Positions 44,918-56,735 of a stretch of DNA of 64,000 bases are shown here, one piece after another. A program made the translations under genes and the position numbers. The stretch covers positions 1,302,001 to 1,366,000 of the forward strand of contig NZ_RAPV01000001.1 in NCBI RefSeq assembly GCF_003610295.1, given 5' to 3'. The first letter of the stretch is position 1. Each line of letters begins with the position of its first letter. This DNA is from Paraburkholderia sp. BL23I1N1 (GTDB lineage Bacteria; Pseudomonadota; Gammaproteobacteria; Burkholderiales; Burkholderiaceae). The notes below the pieces were generated by a model, which was given only the letters and a program-made list of their open reading frames with translations, ran no database searches and was not told the origin of the DNA.

Positions 44918-44942
44918 AAAGGCGGCGCGGGCCGCCTTTTTA
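44918..44942 (+). terminator. Terminator between iscA and hscB
   Basis: GGCGGC / GCCGCC stem with a GCGG loop, preceded by AAA and followed by TTTTT. It splits the cluster into iscRSUA and hscBA-fdx-iscX transcription segments, or attenuates the second. Confidence 0.8.
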
Positions 44943-45068
44943 GTTTCATCCGCGCATCGGGTTCGGTGTCCAGCATGCCGAGCTTGCCGTTGAACCTCCG
45001 TGGCGCTTTCGATCCGCGTTTTTAGCCTGCACTCCGGTGCGCTTTCCTGAACGGACTCCTTTTATCCG

Positions 45069-45596
45069 ATGGTCTCGCTGAACGACAGCCACTTCGACCT
45101 GTTCGATCTGCCGGCGCAATTCGCGCTCGACGCAGCGGTACTCGATCACGCCTACCGCACGGTGCAGGCACAAGTGCATCCGGACCGCTTCGCGGCGGCC
45201 GGCGACGCGCAAAAGCGCGTAGCGATGCAATGGGCGACGCGCACCAACGAGGCGTATCAGACGCTGCGCGATCCGTTGAAGCGCGCGACCTATCTGCTGC
45301 ATCTGCGCGGCATCGACGTCGGCGCGCACAACAACACGGCGATGGAGCCGGCGTTTCTGATGCAGCAGATGGAGTGGCGCGAAGGCATTGAAGACGCGGC
45401 CGCGGCAAAGAACGTCGACGCGCTCAACGCCTTGCTGACCGAACTGCGCGACGAAGAGCGCATGCGCTTTAACAAGCTCGGCGCACTGCTCGACAGCGGC
45501 GCGAATCAGGCGGCGGGCGAGGCGGTGCGGCAGTTGATGTTCATCGAGCGGGTGGCGTCGGAAATCGGCACGCAGATCGAGCGGCTCGAGAACTAG
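45069..45596 (+). CDS. hscB: Fe-S assembly co-chaperone HscB (Hsc20)
   Basis: 175 residues. An N-terminal J domain has HPD at His37-Asp39 (QVHPDRF) with [18 protein letters not shown]. The C-terminal three-helix domain includes [10 protein letters not shown] and the RMRFNKL segment that binds IscU. It delivers IscU to HscA and stimulates its ATPase. It is followed by hscA after 140 bp. Confidence 0.96.
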   Translation: MVSLNDSHFDLFDLPAQFALDAAVLDHAYRTVQAQVHPDRFAAAGDAQKRVAMQWATRTNEAYQTLRDPLKRATYLLHLRGIDVGAHNNTAMEPAFLMQQMEWREGIEDAAAAKNVDALNALLTELRDEERMRFNKLGALLDSGANQAAGEAVRQLMFIERVASEIGTQIERLEN

Positions 45597-45736
45597 CCCG
45601 CCGGCAGTCAGGCGCGCGGCGACGCCACGCACAAGCACGCACGAGTACGTAAGAATACGCAGCGATAGCAGCCGTAGCACTATATCCAGCAACGCGAAAA
45701 TTCAGGACGGAGCCCTGCGGCTCCGAGAAGATCCAG

Positions 45737-47608
<1,872 letters not shown>

Positions 47609-47757
47609 GCGTCTTGCGGCATGGGCGGCGTGGCCGCGCCATGCGCGCCACCCGGCAATGAACCGCGCCGTGCAGACTTAAAAAGTCCGCGCGGCGCCAG
47701 TAAAATGGTACGGAGCCTGTTTGCGGCCGCCGTGCCGCAGACCCAAACGGAAAATGT

Positions 47758-48099
47758 ATGCCTCAAATCGTTGTGCTGCCTCACGTCGAACTGTGCCCGG
47801 ATGGCGCGGTGATCGATGCCGTGCCCGGCAAGAGCATCTGCGACAGCCTGCTCGAACACGGCATTGAAATTGAGCACGCGTGCGAGAAGTCCTGCGCGTG
47901 CACGACCTGCCACGTGATCGTGCGTGAGGGTTTCGCCGCCTTGACGCCGTCTGAGGAAGACGAGGACGATCTGCTGGACAAGGCGTGGGGGCTCGAGCCG
48001 GCTTCACGTCTGTCGTGCCAGGCGATGGTGCCGGCCGAGCAGGATCTGGTCGTCGAAATCCCGCGCTACTCGATTAATCACGCGAAGGAAAATCACTAA
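47758..48099 (+). CDS. fdx: ISC-type 2Fe-2S ferredoxin
   Basis: 113 residues. The four ligands match E. coli Fdx numbering exactly: Cys42, Cys48 and Cys51 in ACEKSCACTTC, and Cys87 in LSCQAMV; Cys46 is an additional conserved Cys. It supplies electrons for cluster assembly. IscX follows 15 bp downstream. Confidence 0.97.
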   Translation: MPQIVVLPHVELCPDGAVIDAVPGKSICDSLLEHGIEIEHACEKSCACTTCHVIVREGFAALTPSEEDEDDLLDKAWGLEPASRLSCQAMVPAEQDLVVEIPRYSINHAKENH

Positions 48100-48114
48100 C
48101 TGGAGGATGCAGCC

Positions 48115-48312
48115 ATGAAGTGGACCGATACGCAAGACATCGCGATGGCCCTGACTGACAAGCACCAGGGCGTCGATCCGCAGCAGGTGCGCTTCACTGA
48201 TTTGCACCGCTGGGTGACCGAACTGGAGGGTTTCGACGACGACCCTAACCGGTCGAACGAAAAAATCCTTGAAGCGATTCAGGCTGCATGGATCGAAGAC
48301 GCGGATTACTGA
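48115..48312 (+). CDS. iscX: Fe-S assembly protein IscX
   Basis: 65 residues, Shine-Dalgarno TGGAGG. It starts MKWTDTQDIAMALTD and contains FTDLHRWVTELEGFDDDPNR, the standard IscX pattern; it is very acidic. IscX binds IscS and iron and tunes desulfurase activity. It is the last gene of the hscBA-fdx-iscX segment, followed by a terminator. Confidence 0.96.
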   Translation: MKWTDTQDIAMALTDKHQGVDPQQVRFTDLHRWVTELEGFDDDPNRSNEKILEAIQAAWIEDADY

Positions 48313-48375
48313 GCACCAGGCTGGATTTTCCGCCGGCGGCGGGGCGCGATTGATGCCGTTCCCGCTGCGGCAAAG

Positions 48376-48407
48376 AAAAAGGCGATTCCATTGGAATCGC
48401 CTTTTTT
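48376..48407. terminator. Terminator after iscX
   Basis: AAAAAGGCGATTCC / GGAATCGCCTTTTTT with a 3-nt loop, usable in both directions between convergent iscX and the glycine-zipper gene. Confidence 0.9.
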
Positions 48408-48439
48408 AATGCCTGAAGAGTCTTTCAGGCTACCAGCGG

Positions 48440-49153
48440 TCAGCTTGCTATCAGCGTGCCGTTTTCTACCCGCACGCGCTGGCCTTGCTGGAACGGCGGC
48501 GCGTCGTGGTACGTAAAGTAGCGCGTCTTGCCGTTTTCCATCCGCACCCGCACCGAATACGACGTCGTACTGCGGATGTGCTTTTCAACCGAGTTACCGG
48601 CGAGGCCACCACCGAGGGCACCGAGCACAGTCATCGCGGTGCGGCCGTTGCCGCTACCGAACTGGTTACCCACCACGCCGCCGGCCACTGCACCGCCGAC
48701 CGCGCCGATACCCGTGCCGTGACCTTCCTGACGCACCGTCGAGATGCCGACCACCGTGCCGCAAGTCGGGCAGTAGGCCGGTTGCTGCGGCTGTTGCTGA
48801 GCGTACTGCGGTGCCGGCTGGGCCTGTTGCTGCTGGGCGTACTGTTGTTGCTGCGCCGGCGTCGGGACGGGTTGGGGCGCCGGTTGCTGGGGTGCCTGTT
48901 GTGCCGATTGTTGTGCCGCCGCCTGCTGGGCAGCCGAATTGGCCGGCGCCGCCGAATCGACCACGCCCGGTTGGGTAGTCACTTGCGCGGACTGGGTCTG
49001 ATCCGTTTGCGCGCCGGTACTCGACGCCTTCGGGAACAGCCCCGTGATAGCGGCGGTCGCGGCGAGACTGGCGATGATCACTGCACCCGCAGCGGTAGCC
49101 ACAAGCGGGTGAAGACGACGTTGTTGCGTGGGTTTGGTATCTGGATTATCCAT
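48440..49153 (-). CDS. Glycine-zipper 2TM domain protein with Gln/Pro-rich linker
   Basis: 237 residues. It begins with an N-terminal cytoplasmic segment and one membrane helix (about 18-40). A long Gln/Ala/Pro linker (about 50-125, many QQ and QQAP units) is followed by a CPTC pair, and then a glycine-zipper 2TM region (GIGAVGGAVAGGVVGNQFG ... ALGGGLAGNSVEKH, PF05433). The C-terminal part resembles SH3-like outer-membrane SlyB/Rick_17kDa proteins. A role in envelope integrity is likely but unproven. GGAGG precedes ATG 49153. Confidence 0.85.
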   Translation of the reverse strand: MDNPDTKPTQQRRLHPLVATAAGAVIIASLAATAAITGLFPKASSTGAQTDQTQSAQVTTQPGVVDSAAPANSAAQQAAAQQSAQQAPQQPAPQPVPTPAQQQQYAQQQQAQPAPQYAQQQPQQPAYCPTCGTVVGISTVRQEGHGTGIGAVGGAVAGGVVGNQFGSGNGRTAMTVLGALGGGLAGNSVEKHIRSTTSYSVRVRMENGKTRYFTYHDAPPFQQGQRVRVENGTLIAS

Positions 49154-49482
49154 ATTGGCCTCCGTCTGGAGCAGAGTCGACTGTTATTGAGACTGAGTGT
49201 CGGGCAAATTGATCCCGGGAAAGTTTCATTTTGTAACCATTTCCGGGCAATCATCGCGGCTCTTTTGCATCAAAGCGCGCGAAGCGCGGCGGGGCGCCTG
49301 ATTTTCTGCGGGTTCGCAGCAGGCCAGCAGAACGGCGGCCTGGCGGCGGATACGCACCTTTTACTGATGGTTACAAACTGTCAGGTTGAGTGTGTTGTTT
49401 TTCACGTACCGAAAAAAAAGCCCGGCATCGAGCCGGGCTTTTTTCTGTTGCGAGCCGTTGACGCGAGCGACGCGGCGGGCGA
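49154..49482. other. Intergenic region between the glycine-zipper gene and lysS
   Basis: 329 bases with no supported gene. It should hold the promoter of the glycine-zipper gene (no clear -35/-10 recognised). At its far side is the lysS terminator. Confidence 0.45.
49412..49446 (-). terminator. Terminator of the recJ-prfB-lysS run
   Basis: AAAAAAAAGCCCGGC / GCCGGGCTTTTTT around a 5-nt loop, about 35 bases after the lysS stop codon. Confidence 0.9.
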
Positions 49483-51009
49483 TCAGTCTTCGCGGCGCAG
49501 ATGCGGGAACAGAATCACGTCGCGAATGCTCGGGCTGTCGGTCAGCATCATCACCAGACGGTCGATGCCGATGCCGCAACCGCCGGCCGGCGGCATGCCG
49601 TATTCCAGCGCGCGGATGTAGTCGGCGTCGTAGAACATCGCTTCTTCGTCGCCGGCGTCTTTCTGGTCGACCTGCTTCTTGAAGCGGGCGGCCTGGTCTT
49701 CCGGATCGTTCAGCTCCGAGAAACCGTTGGCGATTTCGCGGCCCGTGATGAACAGCTCGAACCGCTCGGTGATGCCCGCAAACTTATCCGACGCGCGTGC
49801 CAAAGGCGACACTTCGATCGGGTAGTCGATGATGTAGGTCGGTTCCCACAGTTGCGACTCGGCGGTCTCTTCGAACAGCGCCAATTGCAGCGCGCCCACG
49901 CCGGCGTTCAGGAACTGCGGCTTCGACGCGTCCACGCCGAACTTCTTCAGTTCGGTGCGCAGGAATGCGTCGTCGGCGAGTTGTGCGTCCGTATATTGCG
50001 GCGCGTACTTCTGGATGGCCTGGCTAATCGTCAAGCGATGGAAAGGCTTGGCCAGATCCAGCTCGCGACCCTGGTAGCTGATCGTGGCGGTGCCGAGCGC
50101 GTCGATCGCCGCCTGGCGGATCAACTGTTCGGTGAAATCCATCAGCCACTTGTAATCGGTGTACGCCGCGTAGAACTCGATCATCGTGAATTCCGGATTG
50201 TGGCGTACCGACACGCCCTCGTTGCGGAAGTTACGGTTGATCTCGAACACGCGCTCGAAGCCACCGACCACGAGGCGCTTCAGATACAGTTCCGGCGCGA
50301 TGCGCAGGAACATCTGCATATCGAGCGCGTTGTGGTGCGTTTTGAACGGTTTGGCCGCAGCGCCGCCCGGAATCGGGTGCAGCATCGGCGTTTCGACTTC
50401 CATGAAGTCGGCATCCGACATGAACTTGCGGATCGACGAAATCGCCTTGGTGCGCGCAACGAACGTCTTGCGCGTTTCCGGCGTGACGATCAGGTCGACA
50501 TAGCGCTGGCGGTACTTCGTTTCCTGGTCCGCGAGACCATGGAACTTGTCCGGCAGCGGACGCAGCGACTTCGACAGCAAACGCAGTTCGGTACAGCGCA
50601 CCGAGAGCTCGCCCTTGTTGGTGCGGAACAACACGCCGCGCGCCGCGACGATGTCACCCATGTCCCACTTCTTGAACGAGTCGTACGTTTCCTGGCCGAC
50701 GTCGGCGGGCGTGATGAAAAACTGAATCTGACCCGAACCGTCGCGCACGGTCGCGAAGCTCGCCTTGCCCATCACGCGCTTGAGCATCATGCGGCCGGCA
50801 ATCGCGACTTCGAGCGGATTGGCTTCGAGTGCTTCCTTGTCGGTCCCGGCGTATTGCGATTGCAGATCTTCGGCGTGATGCGTGGGGCGGAAATCGTTCG
50901 GATAGGCGACGCCTTGCTCGCGCAGTTCGCGCAGCTTTTCGCGGCGCTCGGCCATGATCTTGTTGTCGTCCCCCTCGGGCGCGGCATTAGGCTGGGTCGG
51001 TTCGGTCAT
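49483..51009 (-). CDS. lysS: Lysyl-tRNA synthetase, class II
   Basis: 508 residues from ATG 51009. The N-terminal OB-fold anticodon-binding domain (about 60-170) is followed by the class II core: motif 1 around [16 protein letters not shown], motif 2 [20 protein letters not shown], and motif 3 [15 protein letters not shown] at the C-terminus. It charges tRNA-Lys. It is the last gene of the minus-strand run after prfB, 123 bp away. The frame extends to 51051 without family-like residues. Confidence 0.97.
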   Translation of the reverse strand: MTEPTQPNAAPEGDDNKIMAERREKLRELREQGVAYPNDFRPTHHAEDLQSQYAGTDKEALEANPLEVAIAGRMMLKRVMGKASFATVRDGSGQIQFFITPADVGQETYDSFKKWDMGDIVAARGVLFRTNKGELSVRCTELRLLSKSLRPLPDKFHGLADQETKYRQRYVDLIVTPETRKTFVARTKAISSIRKFMSDADFMEVETPMLHPIPGGAAAKPFKTHHNALDMQMFLRIAPELYLKRLVVGGFERVFEINRNFRNEGVSVRHNPEFTMIEFYAAYTDYKWLMDFTEQLIRQAAIDALGTATISYQGRELDLAKPFHRLTISQAIQKYAPQYTDAQLADDAFLRTELKKFGVDASKPQFLNAGVGALQLALFEETAESQLWEPTYIIDYPIEVSPLARASDKFAGITERFELFITGREIANGFSELNDPEDQAARFKKQVDQKDAGDEEAMFYDADYIRALEYGMPPAGGCGIGIDRLVMMLTDSPSIRDVILFPHLRRED

Positions 51010-51132
51010 GATGATTTGGTATTCGGTGGCCCGCATCGGGGTATCCCACATGCGGGTGGCCAGTCAGTGTAAAAACCTCAGGCAGTAAAAAGATGCGGCG
51101 CAGCGATGCGATGCATGCCGCGCCGGTTGCGC

Positions 51133-52237
51133 TTAGACGCCCTGTTTCAGGCTGGCGCTGATGAACGGATCGAGGTCGCCGTCGAGCACGCTCTTGGTAT
51201 TGCTGATTTCGACGTTGGTGCGCAGATCCTTGATACGGCTGTTGTCCAGCACGTACGAGCGGATCTGATGACCCCAGCCCACATCGGTCTTGCCGGCTTC
51301 GAGCTTGTCCTGCTCTTCCTGACGCTTGCGGATTTCCGCTTCGTACAGGCGCGATTTCAGCATGGCCATGGCTTCGGCGCGGTTGCGGTGCTGCGAACGG
51401 TCGTTCTGGCACTGCACGACGATGCCCGACGGCATGTGCGTGATACGCACGGCCGAATCGGTCTTGTTGATGTGCTGACCGCCCGCACCGGACGCGCGGT
51501 ACGTGTCGATGCGCAGATCGGCCGGGTTGATGTCCACTTCGATCGAATCGTCGATTTCCGGGTACACGAACACCGAAGAGAACGACGTATGACGGCCGCC
51601 CGACGAGTCGAACGGCGACTTGCGCACGAGGCGATGCACACCGGTTTCGGTGCGCAGAAAACCGTATGCGTATTCGCCTTCGATCTTGATCGTGGCGTTC
51701 TTGATGCCCGCGACGTCGCCGTCGGTCTGTTCCAGCACTTCGGTCTTGAAGCCCTTGCGCTCGCAGTAGCGCAGATACTGACGCAGCAGCATGGACGCCC
51801 AGTCGCACGCCTCGGTGCCGCCGGCGCCGGCCTGGATATCCAGGAAGGCGTTGTTCGGGTCGGCCGGGTTCGCGAACATGCGGCGGAATTCCATGTCGGC
51901 GACACGTTGTTCGATGCCTTGCGCGTCGGATTCGCAGGCGAGGAGGGTTTCCTCGTCGTCTTCTTCGCGGGCCATATCAAACAGGTCCTGCGCGTCGCGC
52001 AGGTCGTTATCGAGCGACGTGAGTTTGCCGACGACGTCGTCGAGCAGCTTCTTTTCCCGGCCGAGGGCCTGGGCGTGCTTCGAGTCGTTCCAGACGTCCG
52101 GGTCTTCGAGTTCCCGGTTGACTTCGATTAGACGCAGTGCTTTGTCGTCGTAGTCAAAGATACCCCCGTAGCGAGTCCGCGCGCGTGCGCAGGTCCGCCA
52201 GTGAGGCTTCGATCGCGTTGAGACGTTCCGCTTCCAT
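51133..52237 (-). CDS. prfB: Peptide chain release factor 2 (programmed +1 frameshift)
   Basis: A 26-codon first frame begins at ATG 52237 ([17 protein letters not shown]) and ends at an in-frame TGA. A +1 shift at CTT-TGA joins it to the main frame for a 367-residue RF2. The stop-recognition tripeptide SPF is in [13 protein letters not shown] and the hydrolysis motif GGQ in [14 protein letters not shown]2 reads UGA and UAA. Low RF2 favours the shift, so the protein controls its own synthesis. It lies between recJ and lysS. Confidence 0.97.
52153..52164 (-). other. RF2 autoregulatory frameshift site
   Basis: The minus-strand sequence GGGGGTATCTTTGAC is the canonical site: a Shine-Dalgarno-like GGGGG, the slippery CTT (52159-52157), the stop TGA (52156-52154) and the following C. 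The ribosome skips one base to read GAC in the main frame. Confidence 0.95.
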
Positions 52238-52385
52238 GTCGATCTTTTATAGCTTCGTAAAAAGACGAAATTATAGCCGATCGGCGCCCCGCGCCGGAGG
52301 CTCTTGAGCGATCCGGCGCGGGTTTGGGGTTGATTTTGCGGTGATTTTTGGCGCTTTGCGCGCGCGTAGCAACCCGGCAGCCGCT

Positions 52386-54092
52386 TCAGCTCGCCGCGTG
52401 CTCGACGATCAATTGCACCCGCGACACGCCATTCCACGTGTCGCTGGCGAGCCGATAGGCGACGGTGGTGCGCGCCGGCAGCGTGTCGGTGTGATTGAAC
52501 CAGATCGCATTGAAACGCTGGCGACCGCGCACGAGTTGCAGCTTCAGATGTTTGTCCTTCACCAACGCTTGCGACGCAATGTCGAATTCGCCGGAAAACA
52601 CCGGCGCCGGGAAGCCCTGGCCCCATACGGCGGCGTCAAGCATTTCGACGAATTGCGGCGTGAAATAGGCGTCTTCGAGTTCACCGTCGGTTTCGACCGT
52701 GCGCGACAGCGCCTCTTCGGAGAGCCATTCGCGGCCCACCGCCTCGAACGCGGCCGTAAAGCGCGGCACGTCGGCGGCGGCGATCGTCAGGCCCGCGGCC
52801 ATCGCGTGGCCGCCGAATTTGACGATCAGACCCGGCTCGCGCTTCGAAATCAGATCGAGCGCGTCACGCAGATGGAAGCCCGAGATCGAACGGCCCGAGC
52901 CTTTGACGAGCTGGCCGCTGTCGTCGGCGAGCGCGAACGTGAACGACGGCCGGTGGAATTTCTCTTTCAACCGTCCGGCGACGATGCCGATCACGCCCTG
53001 GTGCCAGCCCGGATTGAACAGGGTGATGGTGGTCGCGCCCTCGGGATCGATCGCCGAGAGGTCGTCGAGCGCCTGCTGCTGCATGCCGGCTTCGATTTCG
53101 CGTCGCTCGCGGTTCATGGTGTCGAGTTGCTGCGCGAGATCCCAGGCGCGGCCGATGTCGTCGGTGGTCAGGCACTCGATTCCGAGCGACATGTCCGACA
53201 GGCGGCCGGCCGCATTCAGGCGCGGGCCGAGCGCGAAACCGAGGTCGAAACCCGACGCGCTGCGGGCGTCGCGCGCGGCGGCGCGAAAGAGGGCGGCGAT
53301 GCCCGGTTGCATCTTGCCTTTGCGAATCCGCTGCAGACCTTGCGCGACCAGCACGCGGTTATTGCCGTCGAGCTTGACCACGTCGGCGACCGTGCCGAGC
53401 GCGACCAGGTCGAGCAGACCGTCCAGACGCGGCTCGGGGAATTGATCGTTGAAGGCGCCGCGGCGGCGCAATTCCGCGCGCAATGCCAGCAGCACATAAA
53501 ACATCACGCCGACGCCCGCGATGCACTTGCTCGGGAACGTGCAGCCCGGCTGGTTGGGATTGACGATCGCGCGTGCGGCCGGCAGTTCGTCGCCGGGAAG
53601 GTGGTGATCGGTCACCAGCACGTCGATGCCGAGCGCATTGGCCGCTTCCACGCCGTCCACGCTGGCGATGCCGTTATCCACCGTAATCAATAGTTCCGGC
53701 TTGCCCGATGCACTGCGGGCGGCCAGCGCGACGATCTCGGGCGTCAGGCCGTAACCGTACTCAAAGCGGTTCGGCACCAGATACTCGATCTGGCCGCCGA
53801 ACATGCGCAGCCCGCGCACCGCGACCGCGCAGGCGGTGGCGCCGTCGCAGTCGTAGTCGGCGACCACCAGCATGCGGCGTTTGCCCTGAATCGCATCGGC
53901 GAGCAGCGCCGCCGCGTCTTCGCAGCCCTTGAGCGCGGCAGGCGGCACGAGCCGCGCGAGGCCGGTTTCGATTTCATCGGGCATGCACACGCCGCGCGCG
54001 GCATACAGGCGCGCGAGTACCGGATGCAGGCCGTGGCGGGTGAGGATTTCGGCGTCGACAGGTGAAGCAGCGCGCGTAACGATTCGAGTCAT
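52386..54092 (-). CDS. recJ: Single-stranded-DNA-specific exonuclease RecJ
   Basis: 568 residues from ATG 54092. The DHH phosphoesterase motifs are present: [21 protein letters not shown] and [10 protein letters not shown] in the N-terminal part. The DHHA1 motif GGHAMAAG is followed by a C-terminal OB-type region. RecJ degrades single-stranded DNA 5' to 3' in recombination and mismatch or base-excision repair. The RpfE-like gene ends 16 bp before the start, so the two are co-transcribed. Confidence 0.96.
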   Translation of the reverse strand: MTRIVTRAASPVDAEILTRHGLHPVLARLYAARGVCMPDEIETGLARLVPPAALKGCEDAAALLADAIQGKRRMLVVADYDCDGATACAVAVRGLRMFGGQIEYLVPNRFEYGYGLTPEIVALAARSASGKPELLITVDNGIASVDGVEAANALGIDVLVTDHHLPGDELPAARAIVNPNQPGCTFPSKCIAGVGVMFYVLLALRAELRRRGAFNDQFPEPRLDGLLDLVALGTVADVVKLDGNNRVLVAQGLQRIRKGKMQPGIAALFRAAARDARSASGFDLGFALGPRLNAAGRLSDMSLGIECLTTDDIGRAWDLAQQLDTMNRERREIEAGMQQQALDDLSAIDPEGATTITLFNPGWHQGVIGIVAGRLKEKFHRPSFTFALADDSGQLVKGSGRSISGFHLRDALDLISKREPGLIVKFGGHAMAAGLTIAAADVPRFTAAFEAVGREWLSEEALSRTVETDGELEDAYFTPQFVEMLDAAVWGQGFPAPVFSGEFDIASQALVKDKHLKLQLVRGRQRFNAIWFNHTDTLPARTTVAYRLASDTWNGVSRVQLIVEHAAS

Positions 54093-54108
54093 TCGGAAAG
54101 GCCGTGGA

Positions 54109-55269
54109 TCATTCGATGAATAGCGAGGCGAACACACGCCGCCGCCAGAATTTGCGCAGGTCGCCGCGCGTGACCGTGAGCGTCACCGAGCCGGTGTCGC
54201 CGCATAGCGTCAGGGCGAGTTCGCTTAATTGGCCGGATTGCAGTGCTGCCAGCGCCGGTTCGAACCAGTCGGTTTGCAACGCGGCGAACGCGTCGTTCCA
54301 GCGCGCCCAGTCCTGCTCGATGTAGGGTGCGGAGAAGGGATCGAGTTCGACCAGCGTGACGCCGTTGGCATTAACGTATGCGTTTACGGATGCGCCGCCA
54401 GACGTGCGGCCCGCGGCGTTGCCTGATGCACCGCCCGCGGCGCTAACTGCAGCCAGCGCCGTCAGCGCCGCGAACGACGCCGGCGCTGCGCCCGTCTCGA
54501 CACCGGCGCTCAAGGCGAGCCCGCGCGTGGCCGCCGCGTCGGACAACACCCGCGCGAACGGGCTCCTGACCGGTTGTGCCGCTCCCTGCGCGTGAAACCA
54601 TATCGAGTTGACGGTGGGCAGGCCACGCGCCTCGCGCGCTTCATTGACGGGATGCTCGAACCACGCCATCTGCACTTCGTTCTGCAGCTTCATCCAGGCG
54701 CGCGAACGGTCGCCGGAATGCGCCTCGTGCGGCAGCCAGATTTCGATGTTGCGGCCGCTCGCGCGCAACGGCGACGCCCCTGCCAGCGTGCCGAAGCCGT
54801 CGCCCGACAGGTACCAGCGCGCGGGCTTCGGCGCTTCGATACGCACGCCGAGTTCCTCGATCAACGGCCGGGCGACCGCCAGCAGCACGCTGGCTTCCTC
54901 GTCGGACAGGTCGAGTGAGGCCGGATCGATCAGCACGAGGTGGTCGTGCGCGATCCGCACGTGGACCGGTTGCACGCAGGCCCACGTGGCGCTGCCGGGT
55001 TCGCCGCCATCGGCACGCAGCATGTACGGGGCAAGCGGCGCCTCGTCGGCGGCCGCCGCGCCGCCTGGCAGCGCGCCGAACTGGCGCGCCACCCAGCGCT
55101 CGTGCGGCAGCGTGCGCTGGAAATCTTCGCCTATCACCCGTTCGACCAGCGTCGCGCGGGCGATCAGCCGGTCGAGGGCTGGACTCTGGATGTCGTGCAG
55201 GGCGGTGGAGGCATCCGCTGCGGCGGGCAGCGCGAAGGGCAGGAGAAGATGAAGACGGTTGGCGTGCAT
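54109..55269 (-). CDS. RpfE-like / cofactor-independent phosphoglycerate mutase-related conserved protein
   Basis: 386 residues from ATG 55269 (MHANRLHLLLPF); ATG 55281 is an alternative, and neither has a Shine-Dalgarno. I recognise it only as the conserved beta-proteobacterial protein found directly upstream of recJ and annotated as RpfE type or as a phosphoglycerate-mutase relative. The visible core is RWYLSGDGFGTLAGASPLRASGRNIEIWLP and NEVQMAWFEHPVNEAREARGLPTVNSIWF (read as two adjoining blocks). A middle Ala/Gly/Ser-rich insertion (about 265-300) looks disordered. The function is unknown. Confidence 0.65.
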   Translation of the reverse strand: MHANRLHLLLPFALPAAADASTALHDIQSPALDRLIARATLVERVIGEDFQRTLPHERWVARQFGALPGGAAAADEAPLAPYMLRADGGEPGSATWACVQPVHVRIAHDHLVLIDPASLDLSDEEASVLLAVARPLIEELGVRIEAPKPARWYLSGDGFGTLAGASPLRASGRNIEIWLPHEAHSGDRSRAWMKLQNEVQMAWFEHPVNEAREARGLPTVNSIWFHAQGAAQPVRSPFARVLSDAAATRGLALSAGVETGAAPASFAALTALAAVSAAGGASGNAAGRTSGGASVNAYVNANGVTLVELDPFSAPYIEQDWARWNDAFAALQTDWFEPALAALQSGQLSELALTLCGDTGSVTLTVTRGDLRKFWRRRVFASLFIE

Positions 55270-55363
55270 GATGCTGCGCATTGTAGGGCAAACAATCTGG
55301 TCTTTCCGGCAATTGCCGCTTTTCCTTTCTGGCTCTGGCGGCGCGCGATGCGCATTTCGCGAA

Positions 55364-55392
55364 CTGTACCTTTAAACGGCTGCTGTACCTTT
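55364..55392. repeat. Direct repeat near the integrase end, possible att/arm-type site
   Basis: CTGTACCTTT occurs at 55364-55373 and 55383-55392, 19 bp apart, between the host gene and the integrase stop codon. Phage tyrosine integrases often bind short direct repeats (arm sites) beside the att core. The core itself cannot be defined without the other prophage end. Confidence 0.4.
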
Positions 55393-55398
55393 GCGCGG

Positions 55399-56451
55399 CT
55401 ATCGAAGTGGTTTCACCCGCTCCGGTTTGCGGCGGTAAATGCGCTCTGTTACTCGACCGTCAGCATGGGCGAGAAGGGCCCGCGCATGCTCGAGCGTCGC
55501 CGCATCGCTGGCGCATTTCGCCCGTAGATCGTGCTCGTTGAACCGTTCCGTAAGCTTCGTCACCTCTAGCGCCTTGTTCAGGAAGTTCGTCCACATTCCC
55601 TGCCAGCCGGCGGCGCGGCCGCTCACTTCGTCGAAGTAGCAATCGCCCCGGAACGTGCAAAACAGCCAGGGTGCGATCTGCACCGGCCTCGCCGCTTTCG
55701 CCATCTCTACTGCCTCGCGCAACTCCTCCGACCACTCGATGATCAGGCGCTTGCCCGTCGAGTTTTCCGTCTTGCCCGGCGTCACATGGATGCCGTCCTC
55801 CTTCAGATTCGATTCCCTGATTCTCAGCAGATCGCCTTTGCGCAATCCGGTCAGCAGCTTGATGCGGATGTAGGCCTGGACGGCGAGCACGCTGCCTTTC
55901 TTCCGCCGCGACGGGAGAGACAGGCACTCAATAATTTCCCAATCCTCGATGTATCGATCGCGTGGCTTCTCGCCGTCGAGGCGGATCTCACCCTTGAACG
56001 GATGCCGGTCGAGGTAGCCCCACTCGACTGCCTTCGTGTATGCGTGAGAGAGCACCGCGACTTCACGCCGGGCCGCAATTTTGGCGGCTCGCTTATCGAT
56101 GTATTGGTAAATGTGCCGCGGCTTCAGATCATTGAGGGCCATCGCACCGAGCACCGCACGGAGCCGCTTGATCGCGACAGCGTTACCCGCCTGGGTGGTT
56201 GGCTTCTTCGTCGGCACGACCTGCAGCAGATAGCGGTCGAGCAGATCCGCAATGGTCTTCGCGTCATCGATGGTCGCCAGCCGATCAGCCCAGACCTTGT
56301 AGGCCTCGGGCAGCGTCTTGCCGAGGCGAAACAGCTGCTTGCCGTCCCACGCCGGTTCCAGCCCCTTAGGCACCTGGAAGTAATACGCCCCGTGCGAATG
56401 TCGCCACCGGCTCGGAAGCCCTTTGTTTTCTTTTTTTCTGGGCTTCGGCAT
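55399..56451 (-). CDS. int: Phage tyrosine-type site-specific integrase
   Basis: 350 residues. The N-terminal part holds a short DNA-binding region and a SAM-like core-binding domain (about 65-165). The catalytic domain shows Arg in LLTGLRKGDLLRI, HDLR (about 309-312), a second His in LAHADGRV (about 329) and the nucleophile Tyr339 in ERIYRRKPE. It would catalyse integration and, with an excisionase, excision. Its ATG directly follows the TAA of the upstream DUF4224-like gene. Confidence 0.94.
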   Translation of the reverse strand: MPKPRKKENKGLPSRWRHSHGAYYFQVPKGLEPAWDGKQLFRLGKTLPEAYKVWADRLATIDDAKTIADLLDRYLLQVVPTKKPTTQAGNAVAIKRLRAVLGAMALNDLKPRHIYQYIDKRAAKIAARREVAVLSHAYTKAVEWGYLDRHPFKGEIRLDGEKPRDRYIEDWEIIECLSLPSRRKKGSVLAVQAYIRIKLLTGLRKGDLLRIRESNLKEDGIHVTPGKTENSTGKRLIIEWSEELREAVEMAKAARPVQIAPWLFCTFRGDCYFDEVSGRAAGWQGMWTNFLNKALEVTKLTERFNEHDLRAKCASDAATLEHARALLAHADGRVTERIYRRKPERVKPLR

Positions 56452-56673
56452 TTACGCAGCGCTCCAGTCTGGTTCCGTCACCGCAGCTCGCCCATGCTCG
56501 GCGGAGACTCCGAATTGCTGTTCAACGTGGCGCCGAAGGACGATGACGCGGCCGTCCGGACGGATCTTGTGATCGACCGCGAGCGAACGGAGTACTTCCG
56601 CCTGGCACGCGCGGTGCCGGCGGCCAGTGAGTTCCACGAGCTCGTCGTTCGAAAGAAACATTGAGTCGGACAT
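56452..56673 (-). CDS. DUF4224-like small protein (probable excisionase-type)
   Basis: 73 residues from ATG 56673 (GGAGAG Shine-Dalgarno). MSDSMFLSNDELVELTGRRH and the following RACQAEVLRS helix resemble DUF4224 proteins, which lie directly before phage integrases and are thought to act in excision or its control. The stop TAA abuts the integrase ATG. The DNA-binding role is inferred from position. Confidence 0.75.
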   Translation of the reverse strand: MSDSMFLSNDELVELTGRRHRACQAEVLRSLAVDHKIRPDGRVIVLRRHVEQQFGVSAEHGRAAVTEPDWSAA

Positions 56674-56675
56674 AT

Positions 56676-56735
56676 TCACTCTCCAAACCAATATCTGCGC
56701 GTGACGTCGATCACGCGTTGTGCTGCCTCGGTCAT
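56676..56735 (-). CDS. 19-codon micro-ORF linking the J-domain and DUF4224-like genes
   Basis: ATG 56735 overlaps the TGA of the J-domain gene (ATGA). The frame reads MTEAAQRVIDVTRRYWFGE and ends 2 bases before the next ATG. Its last codons contain the Shine-Dalgarno (GGAGAG) of the DUF4224-like gene. It may be a translated relay that couples the two genes or a tiny phage protein; chance is possible. Confidence 0.35.
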   Translation of the reverse strand: MTEAAQRVIDVTRRYWFGE

